Shown piece by piece: positions 19,016 to 28,371 of a DNA stretch of 64,000 bases (position 1 is its first letter; the number at the start of each line of letters is the position of its first letter). The position numbers and the translations under genes are program-made. The stretch is from Hymenobacter lapidarius (lineage in GTDB: Bacteria; Bacteroidota; Bacteroidia; Cytophagales; Hymenobacteraceae): the NCBI RefSeq assembly GCF_001816145.1, contig NZ_MDZB01000068.1:1-64000 (forward strand), given 5' to 3'. The notes beneath the pieces are model-generated. The model was given only the letters and a program-made list of their open reading frames with translations, was not told the origin of the DNA and ran no database searches.

Positions 19016-19738
19016 CTAGTAGTTGGCCTCGTTGGCGGGCAGGTCGATGAGGATGAACTGGGCGTCTTTGGTGGCGCGCACGTGCACAACGTCGTCGTCG
19101 GTCATGCGGGCCTGGTCGTTGGGTCCCAACTCGGTGCCATTCACAAAAATGGAGCCTTCCTTGACGTAAATCATAGTCATGCGGATGGGGAATGTCTTGA
19201 ACTCAATTTCATTGCCTTCGTCAAGATTGGACCAGTACACCGTGCTGTTGGAATTCATATACACCACGTCTTCCAGCACTTTTTGGCCGGTCACGAGCGG
19301 CACCAGCTCGTTTTTGTTTCCACTCATAAAGCCGAGGTCTTTTTGCTCGTAGCTGGGGGCTAGGCCTTTTTGGCCCGGAATAAACCACAGCTGGTACAAC
19401 TGCAGGGGCTCGTCCTGGCGGTTGAACTCGGAATGGGCCAGGCCGGTGCCGGCGGTCATGCGCTGCACCTCCCCGGCCTTGATGGTCGTTTTGTTGCCCA
19501 TCGTGTCCTGGTGCGTGATTTCGCCTTCCAGGACCAGCGTCACAATTTCCATTTCCGAGTGCGGATGCTGTGGAAAGCCCGACTGAGCCGCTACACTGTC
19601 GTCGTTGAACACCCGCAGCGGGCCAAAATGCATGTTGTCACGGTCGAAATAATCGGCAAATGAGAACAGGAAATAGCTGCTGAGCCAGGCGGCAGGAGCA
19701 GCATGGTGGCGGTCGGCGGCGGAAATGTACTTGAACAT
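19016..19738 (-). CDS. Pirin family bicupin protein
   Basis: A 240-residue cupin-fold protein. The metal-binding motif HPHSEMEIVTLVLEGEITHQDTMG (His, His, His, Glu; residues about 57-80) and AGTGLAHSEFN are characteristic of pirins, some of which are quercetin 2,3-dioxygenases. The C-terminal cupin lacks obvious metal ligands, as is usual. The start MFKYISAADRHH at 19738 is preferred over one 30 bases upstream. Biological substrate unknown. Confidence 0.92.
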   Translation of the reverse strand: MFKYISAADRHHAAPAAWLSSYFLFSFADYFDRDNMHFGPLRVFNDDSVAAQSGFPQHPHSEMEIVTLVLEGEITHQDTMGNKTTIKAGEVQRMTAGTGLAHSEFNRQDEPLQLYQLWFIPGQKGLAPSYEQKDLGFMSGNKNELVPLVTGQKVLEDVVYMNSNSTVYWSNLDEGNEIEFKTFPIRMTMIYVKEGSIFVNGTELGPNDQARMTDDDVVHVRATKDAQFILIDLPANEANY

Positions 19739-19882
19739 GGAGCGAAAACAGTAAGGGTTGGCGTGCACCGCATACGGGCCCGCGCACTCCTTTGTTAACT
19801 ATTGTAACGCACAATCTTGCTTGACCGGGCACTGGGAGAGCAGCCCGGCGTAACGCCAGCCAAGCAACACCCGACCACAGAA

Positions 19883-19910
19883 AACCCCTTCCGTTTGCAC
19901 GGAAGGGGTT
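19883..19910 (-). terminator. Terminator after the S24-type repressor gene
   Basis: A perfect 12-bp stem (AACCCCTTCCGT with ACGGAAGGGGTT) and a 4-base loop. On the minus strand it runs into TTTT. Confidence 0.8.
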
Positions 19911-19936
19911 GCCATCTGACACTTAGCGCGTAATTA

Positions 19937-20764
19937 TCAGGCTTTTTTGAGAAGGGCCACCTGCTGCTGCAGGTCGAGCACGAGGCTGGCTACCAGCTCC
20001 AGCGAAAGCTCGGCAATGGGGAAGGTGCTGCTGATGTAGCTTTTGGCTTCCCATATTTCGAGCACGTCGTCCACGTTGATGTCGTAGGGCGTGAAGTGGG
20101 GGTTGTCGGAGTGCAGCACAAACATGGCGCCGGAACGCAGCTTGTTGAACACGCGCTTGAACACGATGCCGTCCTTGCTGCTCACCACCACGCACGGCGT
20201 ACCGTCCTTCACGGTAGCCCAGTCTTCCACGTAACGCCCCACGATAACGGTACCGCTTGCGATGGGCAGCATGGAGTCGCCGGCAATTTCGAAGGCCCGG
20301 TAGGTGCCGGTTTGGGAGAGCATGGGCAGCCGGAACTTGGGCAGCACCTCCAGGTACTCACGGTCGGCGTAGCCGTTGAGGTAGCCGGCAGCGGCTTTCT
20401 GGGGCACCAGCTCGATGTTCTCGTTCTGGTCCTTATCCACGGTGAAGGCCAGCACGCGGAGCTTGCCGCCAGCGGGGGCGGTGGGCGGGTCGGTGTCATC
20501 GTCGGCATTGGCGGCCACGGGCTCCTGAGCGCGCATGGCCCCAATGGCTTTGGCGTTCTTGCGTTTGCTAAAGTCGGTGGTTACCAGCTGGTCGAGCGTG
20601 ATGCCGAACAGGCGGGACATGTTGACGAGGGTGGCGAGGCGGGGCTCGGCGCGGCCCTCTTCGTAGGCGCCCACCAGGGAGCGCTTGATGCCGAGCTTGT
20701 CGGCCATCTGGGCCTGCGTGAGGGCCAGTTCACGCCGGCAAAACTTGAGGTTAGTATTAATCAT
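19937..20764 (-). CDS. XRE-family regulator with S24 (LexA-like) peptidase domain
   Basis: A 275-residue transcriptional regulator. Residues 1-65 are an XRE helix-turn-helix (LALTQAQMADKLGIKRSLVGAYEEGRAEP). A linker follows, then an S24 signal-peptidase-like domain with the serine in AFEIAGDSMLPI and the lysine in GIVFKRVFN, the Ser-Lys dyad used for self-cleavage by LexA and CI-type repressors. It also has a C-terminal coiled coil (residues 245-272). It could respond to DNA damage or be a phage-type repressor; orthologues of this layout are common in Bacteroidota chromosomes, so phage origin is not implied. A TAACTTCG -7-like box lies upstream at 20836-20843. Confidence 0.88.
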   Translation of the reverse strand: MINTNLKFCRRELALTQAQMADKLGIKRSLVGAYEEGRAEPRLATLVNMSRLFGITLDQLVTTDFSKRKNAKAIGAMRAQEPVAANADDDTDPPTAPAGGKLRVLAFTVDKDQNENIELVPQKAAAGYLNGYADREYLEVLPKFRLPMLSQTGTYRAFEIAGDSMLPIASGTVIVGRYVEDWATVKDGTPCVVVSSKDGIVFKRVFNKLRSGAMFVLHSDNPHFTPYDINVDDVLEIWEAKSYISSTFPIAELSLELVASLVLDLQQQVALLKKA

Positions 20765-20897
20765 CGGGGAGGCAGCAGCCGGGAATAGCGCTTGGTTCAA
20801 CGCAGATTCGGCTGGTGAAGTTAGCAACGCAAGCACGAAGTTACTAATTCACTTAGCTAATAATTTTCTGCCCACCACTTTAGCCTTTATAATCCTT

Positions 20898-21368
20898 TTA
20901 GGGGATGCTTTCTATACCAGCAAAGTAGAAGTCACCGTCACGCTTGATAAAGTGAAGCCCAATTTGCGCACCTTCGTGACCTTTAGCATATTCATTAGGT
21001 AACCAAGTAGTTATCAGCAGCAAAAAATCAGGCACTTGCTTCTGAAAAATCACGCTGACACCCTTTTTCAAACGGGCCCGCCTAACGTTTTCATTCTTTT
21101 GAAAAGTGCGCAAATATTTTTCAAAAAATTCGCTTCTACTTACATGATAGGAATTGTGTCCAGGTGAGAAAGCTCCTTCACAACCGAGGCAAAGTATTTT
21201 AGGAGCCGCCATTGCTTTAAAAAAAATCTTATCAGGATTGTCTATAAGTGCAAAAAACTTATCAGTTGCGGCCATCAACTGCAGACTATCCGCCTTGCTA
21301 ACGGATTGTCCAGAGCAAGTTAAGCGACTAAGAGATAGACAAAACGCAAACAGCAAGAAACTTTTCAT
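20898..21368 (-). CDS. Secreted protein of unknown function
   Basis: A 156-residue protein with a signal peptide (MKSFLLFAFCLSLSRLTCSGQ). No family is recognised. Its DNA is clearly more AT-rich than both neighbours, which suggests a different origin or relaxed codon use. It contains CLGCEGAF, a possible redox or metal Cys pair. It ends 5 bases... upstream lies recQ on the same strand, whose stop is at 21374, so it follows recQ closely and may be cotranscribed. Confidence 0.65.
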   Translation of the reverse strand: MKSFLLFAFCLSLSRLTCSGQSVSKADSLQLMAATDKFFALIDNPDKIFFKAMAAPKILCLGCEGAFSPGHNSYHVSRSEFFEKYLRTFQKNENVRRARLKKGVSVIFQKQVPDFLLLITTWLPNEYAKGHEGAQIGLHFIKRDGDFYFAGIESIP

Positions 21369-21373
21369 CGGTC

Positions 21374-23602
<2,229 letters not shown>

Positions 23603-23612
23603 GTTCGGGCGG

Positions 23613-23663
23613 GTCACCTCACCCCCCGGCCCCCTCTCCTGCGGAGAGGGGGCGCCTGACGAC
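23613..23663 (+). repeat. 51-bp dispersed repeat, copy A
   Basis: It differs from copy B (24118-24168) at one position. It has an internal CCCCCTCTCC/GGAGAGGGGG hairpin and lies just upstream of recQ, downstream of the DUF559 gene. Confidence 0.9.
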
Positions 23664-23734
23664 CCGTTGGGGTGTGGGGTGAGGTGTAGATTGTCGGTGA
23701 TGATGGCTAAGACTTCGGCCAAGTAATTTAGCAC

Positions 23735-24094
23735 TTATTGATTGGTGAAACGCAGTTCGCGGTAGCCTAATTCCGTTAGCGTGAAGGTACGGCCGGTATC
23801 GTATTCGGCTTGGTCGGAAGCGAGGTGAATTTCACCGTCGAGTTCGATTATGAGGAAGGCGCGGGTGCAGAAAAAATCCACGATGTACCCATCAATAGCA
23901 TGTTGGCGGCGGAAGCGGACGCCAAGTTTGGAATTGCGCAGCGCCTGCCACAAAACGTTTTCAGCCTCGGTGGGCTGGTTGCGGTTTTGGCGGGCAAAAT
24001 CTTTGAGATGCTTGCGCCAGGGATTCACTTCGGTGGTGAACACGAAGTTGGCAACATCTTCGGGTCCAGAGGAAACGGCGCGCGGGGTTTCCAT
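23735..24094 (-). CDS. DUF559 (very-short-patch-repair-like) endonuclease domain protein
   Basis: A 119-residue protein with a PD-(D/E)xK-like fold of the DUF559 family: EAENVLWQALRN (catalytic Glu helix), GVRFRRQHAIDGYIVDFFC (metal-binding Asp) and LIIELDGEIH (ExD motif). It probably cleaves or binds DNA, but a biological role is not established; such genes are often scattered singly in Bacteroidota. It is flanked on both sides by direct copies of a 51-bp repeat and sits between recQ and an RNA methyltransferase gene, all on the minus strand. Confidence 0.88.
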   Translation of the reverse strand: METPRAVSSGPEDVANFVFTTEVNPWRKHLKDFARQNRNQPTEAENVLWQALRNSKLGVRFRRQHAIDGYIVDFFCTRAFLIIELDGEIHLASDQAEYDTGRTFTLTELGYRELRFTNQ

Positions 24095-24117
24095 TTTGGG
24101 AAGTTACGCCGGCTGCC

Positions 24118-24168
24118 GTCACCTCACCCCCCGGCCCCCTCTCCTGCGGAGAGGGGGAGCCTGACGAC
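24118..24168 (+). repeat. 51-bp dispersed repeat, copy B
   Basis: A direct repeat of copy A across the DUF559 gene (50 of 51 positions identical). Copy C at 24214-24257 is the inverted partner. Confidence 0.9.
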
Positions 24169-24181
24169 TGTACTTACTGCA

Positions 24182-25405
24182 TCATCCGCTTTCTTTTTCG
24201 TCCGCGCCGCCGTGGCTCCCCCTCTCCGCGGGAGAGGGGGCCGGGGGGTGAGGTGACGGCGCCCGCCGGCTCCCCCGGTACAACTCATACTTCAGCAGCC
24301 GGCAGTCAATCGGCCCGTTAAACAGCGGAGTGCGCCGCGCCGGCTTCAGCCCAATACTCTTCGCCGCTTCCAGATTACCGGTAAACACAAAGGCATTGTA
24401 CCCCTGAAAATTCGTTTTCAGCGAATCCCCGATGGTTTTATACAGAGCGGCCATCTCGGCCTCCTCCCCTATCCGCTCGCCGTAGGGCGGGTTGGTGAGC
24501 ACGATGCCGGGCTCCTGCTGGGCCGGGGCCACGGCGTCTTTCACGTCGCGCACCGAGAGGCGGATGCAGTCCTCCAGCCCGGCGGCCGTGATGTTGGCCG
24601 CGGCCATGTCGATGACCTTGGGGTCGAGGTCGGAGCCGGCGAGGTAGGCCTGGGGTTCTTCTAGGCGCTGGGCTTTGGCTTCCTCGCGCACTTGGCTCCA
24701 GAGCTCGGGGTCGAAATCGTACCAGTTTTCAAACCCAAACTTGCCTTGGTGGAACAGGCCGGGCGCGATGCGCTGGCTGATGAGGCCGGCTTCGGTGAGA
24801 ATGGTGGCCGAGCCGCACAGCGGGTCGATGAGCGGCGTTTTGCCGTTCCAGCCGGAGAGCAGCACCAGGCCGGCGGCCAGCACCTCGTTCAGCGGGGCTT
24901 CGTTGGTATGCTGGCGGTAGCCGCGGCGGTGCAGGGAGTCGCCGGCCGCGTCAAGGCTCAGGATGACGTCGTTTTCCGACATGCGCAAGTGCAGGCGGAC
25001 GTCGGGGGTGCGGGTGTCCACGCTGGGGCGCTCGCCGGTACGCTCCCGGAACTGGTCCACGATGGCGTCCTTGGTGAGCTGGGCCACGAACAGCGAGTGC
25101 TCGAAGGTGGAGCGGTTCACCACCGAGGTGATGGCGAAGGTTTGGCCGGGGCCAATGAAATCCTGCCAGTCGATGCGGCTCACCTCGCGGTACAGCCCCT
25201 TTTCGTCGGCGGCGTGGAACGCAGCGAAGGGCCGCAGCAGGCGCATGGACAGCCGGCTCCACAGTGCGGTTTCGTAGAGCAGGCGGTGGTCGCCGATGAA
25301 CTCCACGGCGCGGCTGCCGATGTGCGTGATGTCGGCTCCGAGGGCGTGGAGCTCGTCGGCGAGCAGTTCTTCCAGGCCGAATTGGGTGGTGGCGGTAAGG
25401 TGCAT
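24182..25405 (-). CDS. THUMP-domain class I SAM-dependent RNA methyltransferase (RlmL N-domain type)
   Basis: About 407 residues. It has an N-terminal ferredoxin-like and THUMP domain (residues 5-160) and a Rossmann methyltransferase with PLIDPLCGSATILTEAGL, GSDLDPKVIDMAA and the catalytic NPPYGERIG motif for guanine-N2 methylation of RNA (23S rRNA or tRNA). The last 30 residues (SPHPPAPSPAERGS) are encoded by the dispersed repeat copy C, so the native stop was displaced. The start MHLTATTQFGLEE at 25405 fits the family N-terminus. Confidence 0.9.
   Translation of the reverse strand: MHLTATTQFGLEELLADELHALGADITHIGSRAVEFIGDHRLLYETALWSRLSMRLLRPFAAFHAADEKGLYREVSRIDWQDFIGPGQTFAITSVVNRSTFEHSLFVAQLTKDAIVDQFRERTGERPSVDTRTPDVRLHLRMSENDVILSLDAAGDSLHRRGYRQHTNEAPLNEVLAAGLVLLSGWNGKTPLIDPLCGSATILTEAGLISQRIAPGLFHQGKFGFENWYDFDPELWSQVREEAKAQRLEEPQAYLAGSDLDPKVIDMAAANITAAGLEDCIRLSVRDVKDAVAPAQQEPGIVLTNPPYGERIGEEAEMAALYKTIGDSLKTNFQGYNAFVFTGNLEAAKSIGLKPARRTPLFNGPIDCRLLKYELYRGSRRAPSPHPPAPSPAERGSHGGADEKESG
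24214..24257 (-). repeat. Dispersed repeat, copy C (inverted relative to B)
   Basis: The reverse complement of the A/B core with one or two differences. It lies within the 3' end of the methyltransferase gene and can form a long hairpin with copy B. Confidence 0.85.
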
Positions 25406-25430
25406 AGTCCGGCAAAGGTCGGCAGAAAGT

Positions 25431-25502
25431 GTAGCGCATGCTTTAGCTTGCGCCATCAAACCCGTCATCTTCCAACTGGGCGCAAGCGAAAGCATGCGCT
25501 AC
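25431..25502. repeat. 24-bp inverted repeat between divergent genes
   Basis: Arms at 25431-25454 and 25479-25502 (GTAGCGCATGCTTTAGCTTG type) have one mismatch and a 24-base loop. It lies between the methyltransferase and MFS gene starts and is probably an intergenic palindromic repeat. Confidence 0.85.
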
Positions 25503-25508
25503 GCACCT

Positions 25509-26912
25509 ATGGCCCTCGCTCCTTCTTCCTCCTCCTCCGTTGCCACGGCCGCGCCCGCCCGCTCCTACGCCGGCCCCATGGTGCTGATGACGACGCTGTT
25601 CTTCCTCTTCGGCGCCGTCACCAACTTCAACGGAGTGCTCATGCCCTACCTCAAGGACGTGTGCCAGCTCACGGATTTGCAGTCCTCGCTGATACCGTTC
25701 GCGTTTTTCATTGCCTATTTCCTGATGTCGCTGCCCGCGGGCTACGTGCTAGAGCGCATTGGCTACCAGCGGGGCATTGTGCTGGGGCTGGTGATTATGG
25801 CCGGCGGGGCGCTGCTGTTTGTGCCGGCGGCAGAAGCCCGGGCCTACGGTCTGTTTCTGGCCGGCCTGAGCTTGTTGGGTGCGGGCATCACGCTGCTGCA
25901 GGTAGCGGCCAACCCGTACGTTTCGGTGCTGGGGCCGGCCCGGCAGGCTGCCAGCCGCATCAGCATTGTGGGCGTGGCCAATGGCCTGGGCGGCACCCTT
26001 TCGCCGCTGGTGGGCGGGCTGCTGCTATTTGGCAGCGCCGAGCTGCTAAAGAAACAGCTCGCGGCCCTGCCCTTGGGCCAGCGGCTGGCCCAGGAAGCGG
26101 CCTTGGTCAAAACGCCTTACCTGGGGCTGGCTTGCTTTTTGGCGGCGCTGGCGCTGCTCTTTTTCATCGTGCGCCTGCCCAAGCTCGAAAGTATTCCGGC
26201 CGATGAGGAAACCGTGCAGGCCGACGCCGCCTTGCTGGAAGGCCGGACTTCGGCCCTCGACTTTCGGCACCTTGTCCTGGGCGTGGGGGCCATTTTTTTC
26301 TACGTGGGCGTGGAAGTAGGGCTAGGCGACTTCCTCATTCGCTACGGCCAGTCGCAGCAGATTGCCCAGCTGAGTCCCTTCACCCAGACCCTGGTGCAGT
26401 CCCTGAATGCGGTAACCAACTACGGCCTGCTCGTCATCGGGCAAGCCCCGCTGCCCATTGATACCACGCACGGCTTCACGGCGGCCGTGGGCGCGGTACT
26501 GGTGGCCTCCTACTGGTTTGGGCTGATGCTGGGCCGCATCGTGGGCATTCCGCTGCTGCGCCGGCTCAATGACCGCCGCCTGCTGGTAGGAGTGTGCGGC
26601 GCGGGCATGCTTCTGGTGCTGGGCTCCATTTTGCTGCGCGGCGAGGCCTCGCTCTGGCTCATCGTGCTCTGCGGCTTGTGCAACTCCATTATGTGGCCGG
26701 TAATTTTTCCGCTGGCCATCAAAGGGCTCGGCCCCTTCACCAAAAAAGGTTCTTCCTACCTCATCATGGCCATTGTGGGGGGCGCGCTGATACCGCTGCT
26801 GATGGGCTGGCTGGCCACCCACGGCGGTGGGCTGCGCGTAGCGTTTCTGGTGCCGGTGGCCTGCTACGCCTACCTGCTGCACTACGCCGTGAGCGGCTAC
26901 CGCGTGCGGTAA
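25509..26912 (+). CDS. MFS sugar transporter, FHS/GluP-like
   Basis: A 467-residue transporter with 12 predicted helices, resembling the glucose/galactose or fucose permease family (proton symport of monosaccharides). Recognisable segments are FFLFGAVTNFNGVLMPYLK in helix 1, GYVLERIGYQRG after helix 2, QVAANPYVSVLGP in helix 4 and CNSIMWPVIFPLAIKGLG in the C-terminal half. ATG 25509 (MALAPSS) was chosen because the earlier in-frame ATG lies inside the palindromic repeat. The substrate is inferred only from family resemblance. Confidence 0.88.
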   Translation: MALAPSSSSSVATAAPARSYAGPMVLMTTLFFLFGAVTNFNGVLMPYLKDVCQLTDLQSSLIPFAFFIAYFLMSLPAGYVLERIGYQRGIVLGLVIMAGGALLFVPAAEARAYGLFLAGLSLLGAGITLLQVAANPYVSVLGPARQAASRISIVGVANGLGGTLSPLVGGLLLFGSAELLKKQLAALPLGQRLAQEAALVKTPYLGLACFLAALALLFFIVRLPKLESIPADEETVQADAALLEGRTSALDFRHLVLGVGAIFFYVGVEVGLGDFLIRYGQSQQIAQLSPFTQTLVQSLNAVTNYGLLVIGQAPLPIDTTHGFTAAVGAVLVASYWFGLMLGRIVGIPLLRRLNDRRLLVGVCGAGMLLVLGSILLRGEASLWLIVLCGLCNSIMWPVIFPLAIKGLGPFTKKGSSYLIMAIVGGALIPLLMGWLATHGGGLRVAFLVPVACYAYLLHYAVSGYRVR

Positions 26913-26940
26913 AGGGCTCGCGTCGGGCTGCATCGTCCGT

Positions 26941-26948
26941 TACCTTTG
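26941..26948 (+). promoter_or_regulatory. TACCTTTG -7 box abutting murB
   Basis: TACCTTTG ends five bases before the murB ATG, so transcription should start at or next to the start codon. No clear TTG is seen at -33. Confidence 0.5.
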
Positions 26949-26953
26949 CGGCC

Positions 26954-28008
26954 ATGATGCTGCTCCTCGAAGAAAACGTCTCCCTCCGCTCCTACAACAC
27001 CTTTGGCCTCGACGTGCAGGCCCGCTACTTTGCCCGCTTCGCCTCGGCCGATGAGCTGCGCCAGCTGCTGCAGCTTCCCCAGGTGCAGGCCGCCGAGAAG
27101 CTCATTCTGGGCGGCGGCTCTAACCTGCTCTTCACCCAAGACTTCGACGGCGTGGTGCTCAAAAACGAGATTTTCGGCCTGCAGATTCTCAGCGAGGACG
27201 CCTCCGATAACACGGCCCTGCTGCGGGCCGCGCCGGCGAAAGCTGGCACGGCCTCGTGGAATACGCCCTCGACCAGGGCCTGAGCGGCATCGAAAACCTC
27301 TCGCTCATACCCGGCACGGTGGGCGCGGCCCCGCTCCAGAACATCGGCGCCTACGGAGCCGAGCTGCGCGACACCTTCGACCACCTGGAGGCCCTGGCGC
27401 TGGCCACGGGCGAGGTGCGGGTGTTCAGCGCGGCCGACTGCGGCTTCGGCTACCGCGAAAGCGTGTTCAAAAACGTGCTCAAAAACCAGTACGTGGTTAC
27501 GGCCGTGGCGCTGCGCCTGCACCGCCTGGGCCAACCCGCCGGGTACGCCCCCAACGTGCGCTACGGCGCCATCGCCGAAACCCTGGCCGAACTGGGCATC
27601 GAAGGCGAACCCACGCCGCAGGAAGTGAGCCGCGCCGTGGTGCACATCCGCCGCTCCAAGCTACCCGACCCCGCGCAGGTGGGTAATGCCGGCTCGTTCT
27701 TCAAGAATCCGGAGGTGTCGCAGGCCAAGTTTGACCAGCTCAAAGGCGAACACCCCGACCTGCCCGGCTACCCCGTGCCCGGCGGCGTAAAGGTGCCCGC
27801 GGGCTGGCTCATTGAGCGGGCCGGCTGGAAAGGGCTGCGCCGCGGCCCCGGCGAAGGCACCCACGGCGTGCACGACCGCCAGGCCCTGGTGCTGGTGCAC
27901 CACGGCGGTGCCACCGGCAACGACCTGCGGCAATTAGCCCAGGAAATAATCTCCTCCGTAAGCCAGCAGTTTGGCATCGAGCTGCACCCGGAAGTCAACA
28001 TTTTGTAG
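26954..28008 (+). CDS. murB: UDP-N-acetylenolpyruvoylglucosamine reductase, with a one-base frameshift
   Basis: MurB reduces UDP-GlcNAc-enolpyruvate to UDP-MurNAc with FAD and NADPH in peptidoglycan synthesis. The first frame has LILGGGSNLLFTQDFDG (FAD-binding) and the second has GIENLSLIPGTVGAAPLQNIGAYG, GYRESVFKN and NAGSFFKNPEVS with the active-site Ser. The frames join near 27228-27234: GCCGCGCCGGCG should read with one more G to give the family sequence RAGAGESWHGLVEYA. With that base the gene encodes 351 residues. Because MurB is essential and single-copy in most bacteria, a sequencing or assembly error is more likely than a true mutation. Confidence 0.9.
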
Positions 28009-28041
28009 TGCTGTTCAGCGAGTTGCCAAAATCTATCAGCA

Positions 28042-28070
28042 CGTCATGCTGAGCTTGCCGAAGCATCTCC
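28042..28070 (+). repeat. Dispersed repeat unit (GTCATGCTGAGC type)
   Basis: A single arm of the same family as at 13081, 28090 and 35213, downstream of murB. Confidence 0.65.
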
Positions 28071-28089
28071 CCCGCGCCAGCTGTCATAA

Positions 28090-28189
28090 TTTCCAGGCCG
28101 TCATGCCGAGCGCAGCCGAGGCATCGCGCTCGCACCGTCCAACGAAACGAGCGAGATGCCTCGGCTCGCTCGGCATGACGGCCTGGAAA
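28090..28189. repeat. Inverted pair of GTCATGCCGAGCG-type repeats
   Basis: Arms at about 28090-28124 and 28155-28189 are complementary apart from a one-base indel, with a 30-base loop. They occupy the murB to PLD intergenic region (28009-28371), which holds no gene. Confidence 0.85.
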
Positions 28190-28371
28190 ATACGGCTACT
28201 CTGTTTTACTACTTAAACAGCGCCCACCATCATGCCCAGCGGGCGTAACCAAAAACCCAGCTCCCGGGAAGTACCAGCAGTTGCTCATGTCCAATCGGTT
28301 CGGTCTTAATTCGGCATCTTTGTAGTCTTGCTTACCCGTGCCTTGTTCCACTCACTCTTTATATTGTGTTT

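Noticed and set aside
19937..20764. Prophage repressor indicating a nearby prophage
   Set aside because: No other phage genes flank it; neighbours are recQ, pirin and hypothetical genes, so a chromosomal LexA-like regulator is more likely.
23613..24257. Possible CRISPR array from repeated 51-bp units
   Set aside because: Only three copies, one inverted, with a gene between two of them and no regular spacers.
24692..26206. Plus-strand frame of about 504 codons spanning the methyltransferase and the MFS start
   Set aside because: It crosses two unrelated genes in other frames and includes an intergenic palindrome; not coding.
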